A stretch of DNA of 64,000 bases from the NCBI GenBank assembly GCA_020632885.1, contig JACKEQ010000020.1, positions 45,859-109,858 on the forward strand. Reading direction: 5' to 3'. Source of the stretch: Alphaproteobacteria bacterium. GTDB taxonomy: Bacteria > Myxococcota_A > UBA796 > GCA-2862545. The translations under genes were made by a program, and so were the position numbers. The notes under the pieces are model-generated. The model did not search any database and was not told where the DNA came from. It was given only the letters and a program-made list of their open reading frames with translations. How positions within the stretch are numbered: the stretch's first letter is position 1; each line of letters begins with the position of its first letter. This document shows positions 1 through 8,948 of the stretch, piece by piece.

Positions 1-999
1 GCCCTCGGGCCGCTCGGCTCCCTCGTGGAGCAGGTCCACGGCCTGTTGGCGGCGGGGCACGAGGTGATCCTCGTGAGCTCGGGTGCCGTGGGCCTCGGTG
101 CTGCGCGCCTCGGGCTCGGGCGTCCGACCTCGCTGGCCGACCGGCAGGCGGCGGCCGCCGTGGGCCAGGGCGTGCTCATGGCCTTCTACGACGCCCTCTT
201 CACGCGGGTGGGTCGCACGGTGGCCCAGGTGCTCCTCACCGAGGACGACTTCCACCGGCGTAGCCACTACCTCGACCTCAGCCAGGCCTTCGAGCGGCTG
301 CTGGCGCTCGGCGTGGTGCCCATCGTGAACCAGAACGACGTGGTGAGCACGAAGGAGCTGGCGCTCACCGGCCGGGTGTTCGGCGACAACGACCGGCTCG
401 CGGCCCTCGTGGCGAGCAACCTCGGTGCGGACGTGCTCCTGCTGCTCTCCAACGTGGACGGCCTGCACACGGCCCCCCCGGGCACCCCGGGCGCCACGCG
501 CATCGCGCGGTTCGACGGCTCGGCGTCGTACGCCATCGGCGAGGCGAGCGCGCTGGGTACGGGCGGCATGGGGTCCAAGGTGGAGGCCGCCCGGGTCGCG
601 GCGCGGTCCGGGGTGAGGGTGGTGATCGCCCACGGGCACGGCCCCGACGTGCTGCGCGCGGCCGTGGACGGCGACGACGTGGGCACGACCTTCCCCCCCG
701 AGGCCGCCATGAGCCGCCGTCGCCAGTGGATCGCCTTCGCCACCGCGCCCGTCGGGCGTCTCGACGTGAACGACGGTGCCCGCAGGGCGCTGGTGGACGG
801 CGAGGCCAGCCTGCTCTGGCCCGGCCTGGTGGGTGTGGACGGGAAGTTCGCGGAGGGCGACATCGTGGCCATCGCCTGCGACGGCACGCCCATCGCCCGG
901 GGGCGCGCGCGCCGCGGCTCGGACGCCCTGCGCGAGGGCATCGGGTCGGGTCGCGGGGTCATCGTGCACCGCGACGACATGGTGCTGGAGGACCCGTGA
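1..999 (+). CDS. proB: Glutamate 5-kinase, 5'-truncated by the window edge
   Basis: First enzyme of proline synthesis: ATP-dependent phosphorylation of glutamate to glutamyl 5-phosphate, in the cytoplasm. The frame is open from base 1, so the true start lies outside; about 25-35 N-terminal residues with the first nucleotide-binding strand are missing. Visible kinase-fold motifs are LVSSGAVGLG, the substrate block IVNQNDVVS followed by FGDNDRLAALVA, and LLLLSNVDGLHT. The last ~90 codons (from about base 715) form a PUA domain, as in the long enterobacterial type. The stop overlaps the proA start by four bases (GTGA), implying translational coupling. The partial frame contains nothing abnormal. 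Confidence 0.95.
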   Translation, partial: ALGPLGSLVEQVHGLLAAGHEVILVSSGAVGLGAARLGLGRPTSLADRQAAAAVGQGVLMAFYDALFTRVGRTVAQVLLTEDDFHRRSHYLDLSQAFERLLALGVVPIVNQNDVVSTKELALTGRVFGDNDRLAALVASNLGADVLLLLSNVDGLHTAPPGTPGATRIARFDGSASYAIGEASALGTGGMGSKVEAARVAARSGVRVVIAHGHGPDVLRAAVDGDDVGTTFPPEAAMSRRRQWIAFATAPVGRLDVNDGARRALVDGEASLLWPGLVGVDGKFAEGDIVAIACDGTPIARGRARRGSDALREGIGSGRGVIVHRDDMVLEDP

Positions 1000-2264
1000 A
1001 GAACCTCGCTGCCGATGTGCGCACCGCGGGTCGCGAGCTCGCCGCCGCCGACGGGGAGGCCCGCAGCGCCGCCCTGGAGCGCATGGCGGACGCGCTGGTG
1101 GCCCGGAGCGCAGAGCTCCTCGCGGCCAACGCGCTGGACGTGGCGGCGGCCGGGGAGGCCGTGCGCGAGGGCCGGATGACCGAGGCGCTGGCCGCCCGTC
1201 TACCGCTCTCGGAGGGGAAGCTCCGCGATCTCTCGGACGGCCTGCGCGCGCTGGCGGCCATGGGCGACCCCCTGCACCGGCTCCTGCGGCGCACGCAGCT
1301 CGGCGACGGGCTGGTGCTCGAGCAGCGAACGGTGCCCATGGGCACGCTGCTCGTGATCTTCGAGAGCCGGCCGGATGCGCTCGTCCAGGTGGCCGCGCTC
1401 GCCGTGCGGTCGGGCAACGGGCTCCTCCTGAAGGGCGGGAAGGAGGCGGCGTACAGCAACCGGGCCCTCCACGCCGTGCTCGCTGGCGCCCTCGCCCCCC
1501 TGCCGTCCGCGGCGCTCGGGCTCGTGGAGGGCCGCGCGGACGTGGACGCGCTGCTGAAGCTCGACGGGCTCGTGGACCTCGTGATCCCGCGCGGGTCCAA
1601 CGCGCTCGTCCGGCATGTGCAGGAGAACACCCGGATCCCCGTGCTGGGCCACGCGGACGGGGTCTGTCACGTGTTCGTCGACGCGGACGCCGACCCCGAG
1701 CGGGCCCTGGCCGTCGTGCTCGACAGCAAGCTCGACTACCCGGCCGCCTGCAACGCCATGGAGACCCTGCTGGTGCACGAGGGCTACCCCCACGCCGATG
1801 CGCTGATCGCGGGCCTGCGGGACGCCGGGGTGCGACTGCGGGGCGGTCCGTCCGCGGCGGCCCGGTGGGGGCTCCCGCCCGTGGAGGACTTCCACACCGA
1901 GTACAGCGACACCGAGGCGTCGGTGGCCCTCGTGCCCGACGTGGACGCGGCCATCGCGCACATCCACCGCTTCGGCTCGGGTCACACGGAGGCGATCGTC
2001 ACCCGCGACACCTCCGTGGCCGAGCGCTTCCTCGCCCGCGTGGACAGCGCCAGCGTCTTCCACGATTGCTCCACGCGCTTCGCCGACGGGTTCCGGTACG
2101 GGCTCGGTGCGGAGGTCGGCATCAGCACGTCCCGCATCCATGCGCGGGGCCCCGTGGGCGTGGAGGGCCTGCTCACCACCCGGTGGACCCTGCGGGGCGG
2201 CGGGCACACGGTGGGCGCGGTGAAGCGGGGCGAGTGGTCGTTCGACCACTCCGACCTGCTGTAG
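996..2264 (+). CDS. proA: Glutamate-5-semialdehyde dehydrogenase (gamma-glutamyl phosphate reductase)
   Basis: Second enzyme of proline synthesis; NADPH-dependent reduction of glutamyl 5-phosphate to glutamate 5-semialdehyde. The chosen start is GTG at 996, overlapping the proB stop, and gives 422 residues, normal for ProA; the frame is open further upstream but that part is a shadow of proB. Motifs: IFESRPD (about 121-127), GNGLLLKGGKEA (140-151), and the catalytic cysteine in LDYPAACNAMETLL (Cys252). The C-terminal segment has the family-typical GLGAEVGISTSRIHARGPVG. A proBA operon with a 4-bp overlap makes regulation as one unit likely. Confidence 0.96.
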   Translation: MKNLAADVRTAGRELAAADGEARSAALERMADALVARSAELLAANALDVAAAGEAVREGRMTEALAARLPLSEGKLRDLSDGLRALAAMGDPLHRLLRRTQLGDGLVLEQRTVPMGTLLVIFESRPDALVQVAALAVRSGNGLLLKGGKEAAYSNRALHAVLAGALAPLPSAALGLVEGRADVDALLKLDGLVDLVIPRGSNALVRHVQENTRIPVLGHADGVCHVFVDADADPERALAVVLDSKLDYPAACNAMETLLVHEGYPHADALIAGLRDAGVRLRGGPSAAARWGLPPVEDFHTEYSDTEASVALVPDVDAAIAHIHRFGSGHTEAIVTRDTSVAERFLARVDSASVFHDCSTRFADGFRYGLGAEVGISTSRIHARGPVGVEGLLTTRWTLRGGGHTVGAVKRGEWSFDHSDLL

Positions 2265-2273
2265 GCTTCCCGG

Positions 2274-4841
2274 ATGTCGAAGGACTGGGACCGTGACATC
2301 GCGGTGTTCGCGTCGCGCGAGGGCCTGACGGACGAGCAGACCGCGGCCGTGCAGAAGTTCGTGAACGCGATGATGCGCCTCGACTCCGTCGAGGTGAGCG
2401 TGGACTCCGTCGCGTACAGCGAGCAGACCACGCAGATGCTCACGGCGGCCACGGAGATGGACACCGAGGAGGCGCCCATCCCGGAGCCCAGCACGCCCGA
2501 GAAGCGCTACCTGGACCTCGGGCGCATCGGGATCGGCGGCATGGGCGAGGTGCGGCGCGTCCGCGACACCGTGCTGAACCGCTTCGTGGCCATGAAGGTC
2601 CTCCGGCCGGAGCTCGCCACCAAGCGGGCCGCCGTGATGCGGTTCATCGCGGAGGCGCAGGCCACAGCACAGCTCCAGCACCCCGGCATGGTGCCCGTGC
2701 ACGACATCGGGCAGCTCGGCGACGGCCGCTGGTTCTTCACGATGAAGGAGCTCCACGGCGACACGCTCGAGGAGGCCATGCGCCTGTACCGGGCGGGCCA
2801 GGCGGATCGCGGGCTGCGCGGCATGATCGAGGTCCTGGTGCGGGTGTGCGATGCCGTGGCCTTCGCTCACGCCAACGGGGCCATCCACCGCGACCTCAAG
2901 CCCGCGAACGTGCTCGTCGGTGCGTTCGGCGAGGTCGTCGTGCTCGACTGGGGGCTCGTGAAGGCCACGGGCACCCCCACCGGCGAGCCCGGGCTGGTCA
3001 CCGACCTGGGGAGCCTCGGCACCAAGCTCGGCACGGTCATCGGCACGCCCGCCTACATGCCCCCCGAGCAGGCCCGCGGGCAGCACGACGAGGTGGGGCC
3101 CGCCACGGACGTCTACGCGCTGGGTGCGGTGCTCTACGAGGTGCTCTCGGGGCGGCGGCCCTATCTGGGCGGGTCCACGGAGGTCATCGACCAGATCCTC
3201 ACGCGCAACCCGGACCCCCTGCCGTCCACGGTGCCCGCGGGTCTCGCCGACATCTGCCGACGGTGCATGCGGCGCGATCCCGCGGCGCGCTTCCCCCACG
3301 CCGGCGAGCTCGCCCAGGCGCTCCGGGGCTGGCTGGACGGGGCCGCGCGCCGCGAGCGGGCCCTCGAGCTGCTGGAGCGGGCCGATCGCATGCAGCCCCA
3401 GGTGGAGGACGCGCTCGCGCGGGCCGATCAGCTCACGGAGGAGGCCGAGCTGGCCCTCGCCTCCGTGGCCACCTGGGCGGCCACCGACACCAAGCGGGAG
3501 GGCTGGCAGCTCCAGGACGCCGCGCTCCAGGAGCGCATCAAGGCCGACCTGGTGGGGCTCGAGCGGCTCCAGCTCCTGCGGTCCGCGCTCATGGAGCTCC
3601 CGGAGATGCCGGAGGCCCAGGAGCGGCTCGCGTACGTCTACCACTTCTGCCATCACCGGGCGGAGCAGCTCGGCGACGCGCGGGAGACCGCCCAGTACGA
3701 GGCGCTGCTGCGCGCCCACGACCGCGGCACGTACGCCGGCTACCTCGAGGGCACGGGGGCCGTGAGCCTCTCCACGCGGCCCCAGGGCGTACGTGCCACG
3801 CTGTTTCGCTTCGAGGTCCAGGAGCGACGGCTCGTGCCCGTGGAGATCGAGCGCCTGCCGCCGACCCCGCTCAAGAAGCGCGCCCTCGGTCACGGCTCCT
3901 GGCTGCTCGAGCTGACCCTCGAGGGTCGTATGCCCACGCGCTACCCCGTGTACATCGACCGCGGGGCCCACTGGCATGGCGTGCCGCCCGGCGGGAAGGC
4001 CACAGTGCCCACCGTGCTGCCGTGGGCGTCCGAGGTGGAGCCGGACGACTGCTACATCCCGGCCGGCTGGGCGCGTCTGGGCGAGAGCCCGACCCGCGAG
4101 GTCTGGGTGGACGGCTTCTTCATGAAGCGGTTCCCGGTGACCAACGCGGAGTACCTCGCCTTCCTCGACGACCTCGTGGAGCGCGGGGAGGTCCAGGTGG
4201 CCGAGCGGGCCCAGCCCTCCACGGTGGCCGGACCCTGCTTCGGGCGGCTGTCGGACGGGCGTTTCTCGCTCACCCACGGCGGCACCACCTGGCAGCCCGA
4301 CTGGCCGGTGGTCTATGTCGATCAGGCGTCCGCCGCGGCCTACGCCACCTGGCGGGCCGCGCGCAGCGGGCTCCCCTGGCGTCTCCCGTGGGAGGACGAG
4401 TGGGAGAAGGCCGCGCGTGGCGTCGACGGGCGGCGGTTCGTGATGGGCGACTTCGTGGACCCGAGCTGGGCGGAGATCCGCGGCAGCACCCCCGATGAGT
4501 CGGTGCACCCCGTGGACGCCTTCCCCCTCGACGAGAGCGTGTACGGCGTGCGGGGCCTCACGGGCGGAGTGCTCGACTGGTGCCTCGACAAGCACCGGGG
4601 GCACGCGCTGAGCGTCTCCGGCGGGCGTGCGGAGCGGGTGGCCGCGCGGGGCTCGGACGCCGCGCTGTGCCGGGGGGGCACGCGGACCGTGCCCGAGGCG
4701 GTGGCCACGGCGACGTTCCGGCACGTGGTGCCGCGGAGCAAGAAGAGCGTGCGGGTGGGCTTCCGGCTCGCACGGAGCCTGGAGCCCGAGCCGGATCCCG
4801 ACACGTCGGGGATCTGGATCCTGCGCGCGGGCAGCATGTAG
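2274..4841 (+). CDS. Ser/Thr protein kinase fused to a formylglycine-generating-enzyme-like domain
   Basis: 855 residues. Residues ~78-350 are a Hanks-type kinase: glycine loop IGIGGMGEV (85-93), Lys108 in VAMKVL, catalytic loop HRDLKPAN (205-212), and DWG (225-227) in place of DFG, a variant seen in bacterial PknB-type kinases. A helical middle region (~355-480) follows. The last ~260 residues resemble the SUMF1/EgtB fold: VWVDGFFMKRFPVTNAEYLA, PWRLPWEDEWEKAARG, LTGGVLDWCLDKHRG and a final VGFRLAR. The usual copper-binding CFRYR-like cysteine stretch is replaced by ATFRHVVPRS, so the C-terminal domain is probably a ligand-binding or sensor module, not an active formylglycine synthase (inference). 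No transmembrane segment is evident. It follows proA by 9 bp. Confidence 0.9.
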   Translation: MSKDWDRDIAVFASREGLTDEQTAAVQKFVNAMMRLDSVEVSVDSVAYSEQTTQMLTAATEMDTEEAPIPEPSTPEKRYLDLGRIGIGGMGEVRRVRDTVLNRFVAMKVLRPELATKRAAVMRFIAEAQATAQLQHPGMVPVHDIGQLGDGRWFFTMKELHGDTLEEAMRLYRAGQADRGLRGMIEVLVRVCDAVAFAHANGAIHRDLKPANVLVGAFGEVVVLDWGLVKATGTPTGEPGLVTDLGSLGTKLGTVIGTPAYMPPEQARGQHDEVGPATDVYALGAVLYEVLSGRRPYLGGSTEVIDQILTRNPDPLPSTVPAGLADICRRCMRRDPAARFPHAGELAQALRGWLDGAARRERALELLERADRMQPQVEDALARADQLTEEAELALASVATWAATDTKREGWQLQDAALQERIKADLVGLERLQLLRSALMELPEMPEAQERLAYVYHFCHHRAEQLGDARETAQYEALLRAHDRGTYAGYLEGTGAVSLSTRPQGVRATLFRFEVQERRLVPVEIERLPPTPLKKRALGHGSWLLELTLEGRMPTRYPVYIDRGAHWHGVPPGGKATVPTVLPWASEVEPDDCYIPAGWARLGESPTREVWVDGFFMKRFPVTNAEYLAFLDDLVERGEVQVAERAQPSTVAGPCFGRLSDGRFSLTHGGTTWQPDWPVVYVDQASAAAYATWRAARSGLPWRLPWEDEWEKAARGVDGRRFVMGDFVDPSWAEIRGSTPDESVHPVDAFPLDESVYGVRGLTGGVLDWCLDKHRGHALSVSGGRAERVAARGSDAALCRGGTRTVPEAVATATFRHVVPRSKKSVRVGFRLARSLEPEPDPDTSGIWILRAGSM

Positions 4842-4866
4842 GCCGCGGGGCGGCCGGAGGACCCGA

Positions 4867-5772
4867 ATGCGTATCGACATCACGAACGTCCACCTCGACC
4901 TCGGCGCGGGCCGGCGGGGCACCGACATGGGGCCGAGTGCCATCCACGTCGCGGGCCTGGTGCCCAGGCTCAAGGCCTGTGGGCACGAGGTGTGCTCGGT
5001 GTTCCCCATCGAGGTCCAGCAGGCCGAGAGCCAGGAGCAGGGTGACGCGAACGCCCGCTTCCTCGACTCCATCGCCCACACCTGCACGCTGCTCGCGGAC
5101 CGGGTGGAGGTGGGCGTGCGTGCGGGACGGGTGCCGTTGGTGCTCGGCGGCGACCATGCCCAGGCGGTGGGCACGATCTCGGGGTTGGCGCGCTTCCACC
5201 ACAGCCGTGGTGAGCGGGTCGGGGTGATCTGGGTCGACGCCCACACCGACATGAACACGCCCGACACGAGCCCGACGGGCAACGTGCACGGCATGCCCCT
5301 CGCGGCGCTGCTGGGTCACGGTCCGTCCGAGCTGACGGGCCTGGCGGGCGGTCCGCCGGCGCTGCGCCCCGAGGACGTGGTGATCCTGGGGGCCCGCGAC
5401 GTGGACGCCGGCGAGGTCGGGCTCGTGAAGGAGCTCGGCGTGCGCGTGTACACGATGAGCGAGCTCGATCGGCGCGGCACGGCGGTGTGCATCCAGGAGG
5501 CGGTGGCCCAGGTGGGCACGCGCACGGCGGGCATCCACCTGTCCTTCGACCTCGACGGGGTGGACCCGAGCGACGCGCCCGGCGTGGGGACGCCGGTCCC
5601 GGGTGGGCTCACGGTGCGCGAGTCGCACCTGGTGTGCGAGACGGTGAGCCGCACGGGCCGGATGCTCGGCGTGGAGATGGTGGAGCTGAACCCCACCCTG
5701 GACGTGCGGAACAAGACCGGCGAGCTGGCGGTCTGGCTGATCCTCTCCGCGTTCGGCAAGACGATCCTCTGA
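4867..5772 (+). CDS. rocF: Arginase
   Basis: Hydrolyses L-arginine to ornithine and urea; 301 residues, the usual size. ATG at 4867 has GGAGG at 4856-4860, spacing six. All binuclear manganese ligands of the ureohydrolase family are present: GGDH (94-97), DAHTD (124-128) and SFDLDGVDP (227-235), followed by AP and GTPVPGG. Ornithine produced here feeds glutamate semialdehyde and proline, which fits the nearby proBA genes, but the kinase gene lies between them, so co-regulation is only inferred. Agmatinase or formiminoglutamase are less likely given the length and the DAHTDMNTPDTSPTGN stretch typical of arginases. Confidence 0.93.
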   Translation: MRIDITNVHLDLGAGRRGTDMGPSAIHVAGLVPRLKACGHEVCSVFPIEVQQAESQEQGDANARFLDSIAHTCTLLADRVEVGVRAGRVPLVLGGDHAQAVGTISGLARFHHSRGERVGVIWVDAHTDMNTPDTSPTGNVHGMPLAALLGHGPSELTGLAGGPPALRPEDVVILGARDVDAGEVGLVKELGVRVYTMSELDRRGTAVCIQEAVAQVGTRTAGIHLSFDLDGVDPSDAPGVGTPVPGGLTVRESHLVCETVSRTGRMLGVEMVELNPTLDVRNKTGELAVWLILSAFGKTIL

Positions 5773-5815
5773 CGTTCGGCGGGTCTTCCGCGGGGTGTGC
5801 CCGGAGGTCTTGTGA

Positions 5816-5837
5816 TTAAGTAATGACTTAATTAAGT
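5816..5837. promoter_or_regulatory. Palindromic AT-rich operator for the SRPBCC-ArsR pair
   Basis: Three alternating half-sites: TTAAGT (5816-5821), ACTTAA (5826-5831) and TTAAGT (5832-5837); the last two form a perfect 12-bp palindrome. It is strikingly AT-rich for this genome and lies 24 bp before the TTG start of the SRPBCC gene, whose partner is an ArsR-type repressor. ArsR proteins bind such short inverted repeats and commonly autoregulate. The specific ligand-response role is inferred. Confidence 0.7.
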
Positions 5838-5861
5838 GAGCACGAAGACAAGGAGCACCTC

Positions 5862-6512
5862 TTGAGCCTCGACATCTCCGGAATCCTCGGCGCCGTGCGG
5901 CGCGAAGTGACCGTGCGCGACCACGACGGGCGGCCGGCGCGGGTCCTCGTGGCCACGCGCGTCTACCCGACGTCTCCCGACGACCTCTGGGACGCCCTCA
6001 CCGACCCCGAGCGCATCCCGCGCTGGTTCCTCCCGGTGAGCGGCGACTTCCGCGTGGGGGGCCACTTCGCGTTCGAGGGCAACGCGAGCGGCGACATCAC
6101 CACCTGTGAGCCGCCGACGCACCTCGCGGTCACCTGGGGCATGCACGGCCAGGTGAGCTGGGTGGACGTCACGCTGGCCCCAGAGGGCGCGGGCACCCGC
6201 CTGCGCCTCGAGCACGTCGCCCACGTGCCGGAGGACATGTGGGACCAGTTCGGCCCCGGTGCGGTCGGTGTGGGCTGGGAGGGCGCGCTGCTCGGGCTCG
6301 ATCAGTACCTCGGGCCGGGCACGCCCACGGTGGACCCGACCACGGCGGCCGCCTGGATGGCCACGGACGAGGGCAAGTCGTTCATGCGCACGGCGAGCCT
6401 GCTCTGGCGCGACGCCCACGTGGCCTCGGGCGAGGATCCGTCGACGGCGACGGCGTGCGCGTCGCGGGTCGCCGCGTTCTACACGGGTGAGGACAGCCCC
6501 GGGGGTTCGTGA
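5862..6512 (+). CDS. SRPBCC (AHSA1-type) domain protein
   Basis: 216 residues in the START/SRPBCC hydrophobic-pocket fold. Recognisable stretches are RVYPTSPDDLWDALTDPERI, RWFLPVSGDFRVGGHFAFEG and WGMHGQVSWVDVTL, which match Activator-of-Hsp90-ATPase-like bacterial proteins. The start is TTG at 5862 with AGGAG at 5851-5855; no ATG or GTG gives a better-placed start. The gene overlaps the following ArsR gene by four bases (GTGA). SRPBCC-ArsR pairs are common and the regulator usually controls the pair. The small-molecule ligand is unknown and no catalytic residue can be named. Confidence 0.87.
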   Translation: MSLDISGILGAVRREVTVRDHDGRPARVLVATRVYPTSPDDLWDALTDPERIPRWFLPVSGDFRVGGHFAFEGNASGDITTCEPPTHLAVTWGMHGQVSWVDVTLAPEGAGTRLRLEHVAHVPEDMWDQFGPGAVGVGWEGALLGLDQYLGPGTPTVDPTTAAAWMATDEGKSFMRTASLLWRDAHVASGEDPSTATACASRVAAFYTGEDSPGGS

Positions 6513-6853
6513 TCCACGCGTTCGACGTCATCGGTGACCCCGTTCGCCGCCGCATCCTCGAGGCTCTCGCCGATGGCGAGCGGCAGGCGGGCGATCTGGC
6601 GGATCTGGTGGTGGCCGAGTTCGGCATCTCGCGGCCCGCGGTGTCCCAGCACCTGCGCGTGCTCCGCGAGGCGGCCTTCGTGCACGTGCGCGTGGACGGG
6701 TCGCGCCGCCTCTACACCCTCGATCCCACGCCGCTCCAGGCGGTGGACCTCTGGCTGGACCGCTTCCGCGACAGCTGGTCGCCGCGGCTGGAGGCCCTCG
6801 CGACCGAGGTGGCGCGCGGGAAGCGCAAGCGCCGGAAGGCGGGCGAGGGCTGA
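6509..6853 (+). CDS. ArsR-family winged-helix repressor
   Basis: 114 residues; GTG start at 6509 inside the stop of the SRPBCC gene. The N-terminal half is a winged helix-turn-helix: MIHAFDVIGDPVRRRILEAL, then the recognition helix region ISRPAVSQHLRVLREA and the wing VRVDGSRRLYTLDP. The cysteines of metal-sensing ArsR members are absent, so it belongs to the non-metal group usually paired with SRPBCC proteins. The C-terminus is very basic (GKRKRRK). Its likely target is the palindrome at 5816-5837 just upstream of the pair. Confidence 0.9.
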   Translation: MIHAFDVIGDPVRRRILEALADGERQAGDLADLVVAEFGISRPAVSQHLRVLREAAFVHVRVDGSRRLYTLDPTPLQAVDLWLDRFRDSWSPRLEALATEVARGKRKRRKAGEG

Positions 6854-6904
6854 GGGCCGCGGGGCTCCACTGACGGTCGGCGGTGATCTGGGTATCGTCG
6901 GGCG

Positions 6905-8044
6905 GTGATCGTGCTGTCGCTCATCGCCTGCCGTGCGCCCGCCGTGGTGGGGGTGGGCTCGCCGTCGTCTCCGGTCGACCACCCGGGTGTGCTGTTCCAG
7001 GGGGGGCCGGGGTTCCTGGGCACGGACGTGCGGTACGGTGCGGTCGGACCCTTGGGGGAGCCCGTGTTCACGGCGCTCTCGAGGGGTGAATACGACACGT
7101 CCGTGTGGACGGTGGGCGCCGAGGCGGAGGAGTGGGTCTCGGGGCTGGGCTTCGTCGAAGCGTTGCAGGTGGTGACGGTGGAGGGCCAGGCTCTCGCTCT
7201 CGCGCTCGGCGACGACGCCATCCGGCTGGACCCCGGGCAGCACACGCCCACATGGAGGGTCCCGCGCGCGGGCGGGCGCGCGGTGCTCGAGCCGTGGAGC
7301 GACCAGGAGGCCCTGCGGTTCATCCCCTGGGCAACGGACCCCACGCCGCCAGGGCTACGGCAGCTCGACACCACGACCGGCGCCGCGCTCGCCCCGCTCC
7401 CGTGGTCCGAAGAGGGCGTTCGGTGGCTCGGGGTGGTGCCCTTACGACGTGCGACACCGGGGGCCGTGGTCCGGTTCGCGCGAGCGACCGACGGAGAACG
7501 CACCCTGGCCTGGATGGAGGTGCCGCAGTCGGATCTCGCTGGCGTCACGACCCACGTCCTGCCGTATCAGCCCGTGCTGGGGGCGGACCTCGACGGCGAC
7601 GGCTGGGACGACCTGGTGTCCCGCGAGTCGACCCCGGAGGGCAGTCTCCCGGTTGTGGTGTCGTTCACCCCCGATGGTCCCGACGGTCCGCTCGCGGATG
7701 TTCGCATCGAGAGCAGCGCGCAGGTCTTCGCGACGTCACTGGCGGTCGGCGACCTCGACGGTGACGGTGCTGCGGACCTCGTGGTGTCCACCGGCCCGAT
7801 GGCCGAGCCCGGACGGGTCTCCATCTTCCGAGGGCCGCTGGAGCCCGGCACCTACGCGGAGAGCGACGCGGACCTCGTGTTCACCATGGTCGGCATGAAC
7901 GGCTTCGGCACGTCCGTCGCCGCGGGAGACCTGAACGGGGACGGGATCGACGAGCTCGCTGTCGGGTCTCCCGGTCTGCGGGGCGGGCTGATCGGCTACG
8001 AGGACGTGCTCGCCCCCTGGCGCGAGGCCAACGGGCTCGACTGA
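6905..8044 (+). CDS. FG-GAP repeat lipoprotein
   Basis: 379 residues. GTG start; MIVLSLIAC is a compact lipobox with the lipidated Cys near residue 9, so the mature protein should be membrane-anchored outside the cytoplasm. The C-terminal half carries three calcium-binding FG-GAP/VCBS-type blades: DLDGDGWDDLV, GDLDGDGAADLVV and GDLNGDGIDELAVGSPGLRGG, as in integrin-like beta-propellers. The N-terminal half is unrecognised. It ends one base before the convergent oleB gene. The partner or substrate is unknown. Confidence 0.8.
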   Translation: MIVLSLIACRAPAVVGVGSPSSPVDHPGVLFQGGPGFLGTDVRYGAVGPLGEPVFTALSRGEYDTSVWTVGAEAEEWVSGLGFVEALQVVTVEGQALALALGDDAIRLDPGQHTPTWRVPRAGGRAVLEPWSDQEALRFIPWATDPTPPGLRQLDTTTGAALAPLPWSEEGVRWLGVVPLRRATPGAVVRFARATDGERTLAWMEVPQSDLAGVTTHVLPYQPVLGADLDGDGWDDLVSRESTPEGSLPVVVSFTPDGPDGPLADVRIESSAQVFATSLAVGDLDGDGAADLVVSTGPMAEPGRVSIFRGPLEPGTYAESDADLVFTMVGMNGFGTSVAAGDLNGDGIDELAVGSPGLRGGLIGYEDVLAPWREANGLD

Positions 8045-8045
8045 C

Positions 8046-8948
8046 CTACGGAAGCGGGTTGCGCTCGAGGAAGTCGGCCATCCAGGGCACGATGCGCTCG
8101 TGGGCGTCCTCGACGATCCAGTGGCTGCACTCGGGCAGGCTGTGGACCTCGGCGTCCGGGAAGCGCTTGACCCACTGATCGCGGAACCAGTTCGTGAACA
8201 CGAAGTCCTGCTCGCCCCACACGATGAGCATGGGCTTGTCGCGGTACTGCGCCAGCGACGCGTCGATGGCGTGCAAGGGCTTCCAGGTGGGGTGCTTCTC
8301 GTCGACCGGGATGTCGAGCACCATGCGGTGGTTGGCCACGCGCGTGCGCCAGGAGTTGTAGGGGGCCAGGTAGCCCTTGCCCACGCCGTTCCGCATGCGC
8401 TTGCGGTCCGCGATGCTCACGGCGAGCCCGCCGCGCACGAAGCCGTTGAGGCCGCGCACGAGCACGGAGCCCACCACCGGCACGTGCACGAGCTTGAGCG
8501 CCCACGGGATCGGGCCCATGAACACGGCCGTGTTGAAGACCACGAACCGCTCGAAGCGCTCGGGCATGCGCGCCGCCGCACCGAACCCGATGGCCCCGCC
8601 CCAGTCGTGCACCACGAGGGTGATGCGCTTCAGGTCGAGGTGCTCGATGAGCTGGCAGAGGTTGTCGATGTGGTCGGCGAGCTGGTACGGCCAGTCCTGC
8701 GGCTTGTCCGACAGCCCGCACCCGACGTGGTCGGGCACCACGCACCGGTAGCGGTCCGACAGGCCCTGCACGAGGGTGCGGTAGTAGAACGACCACGTGG
8801 GGTTGCCGTGGACCATGAGGAGGGTCTCGCCCTCGCCCTCGTCCACGTAGTGCATGCGGAAGCCGCTGGTGAGCGCGAGGTCTCTGCCACGCCACGGGTA
8901 GTGGGCGCGGACGGCCTCGGGCAGGTCGGACCAGGTGGACACGTTCAC
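8046..8948 (-). CDS. oleB: Alpha/beta hydrolase of the OleB / haloalkane dehalogenase-like group
   Basis: 300 residues; GTG start at 8948 overlaps the stop of oleA by four bases. Motifs: HGNPTWSFYYR (from 47), nucleophile Asp115 in VVHDWGGAIG, and the C-terminal histidine in CSHWIVEDAHE (about 276). Sequence alone does not separate haloalkane dehalogenases from OleB, which decarboxylates beta-lactones to cis-olefins in the OleABCD pathway. The tight coupling to an OleA homologue decides for OleB (inference). No oleC (beta-lactone synthetase) or oleD (reductase) lies in the window. Confidence 0.82.
   Translation of the reverse strand: MNVSTWSDLPEAVRAHYPWRGRDLALTSGFRMHYVDEGEGETLLMVHGNPTWSFYYRTLVQGLSDRYRCVVPDHVGCGLSDKPQDWPYQLADHIDNLCQLIEHLDLKRITLVVHDWGGAIGFGAAARMPERFERFVVFNTAVFMGPIPWALKLVHVPVVGSVLVRGLNGFVRGGLAVSIADRKRMRNGVGKGYLAPYNSWRTRVANHRMVLDIPVDEKHPTWKPLHAIDASLAQYRDKPMLIVWGEQDFVFTNWFRDQWVKRFPDAEVHSLPECSHWIVEDAHERIVPWMADFLERNPLP

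Noticed and set aside
1200..5294. Very long open frame on the minus strand
   Set aside because: High GC removes stops in the third frame; the translation is Arg/Pro/His-rich shadow of proA, the kinase and arginase. The same holds for 22724-27388 minus, 40010-42217 plus and similar long frames.
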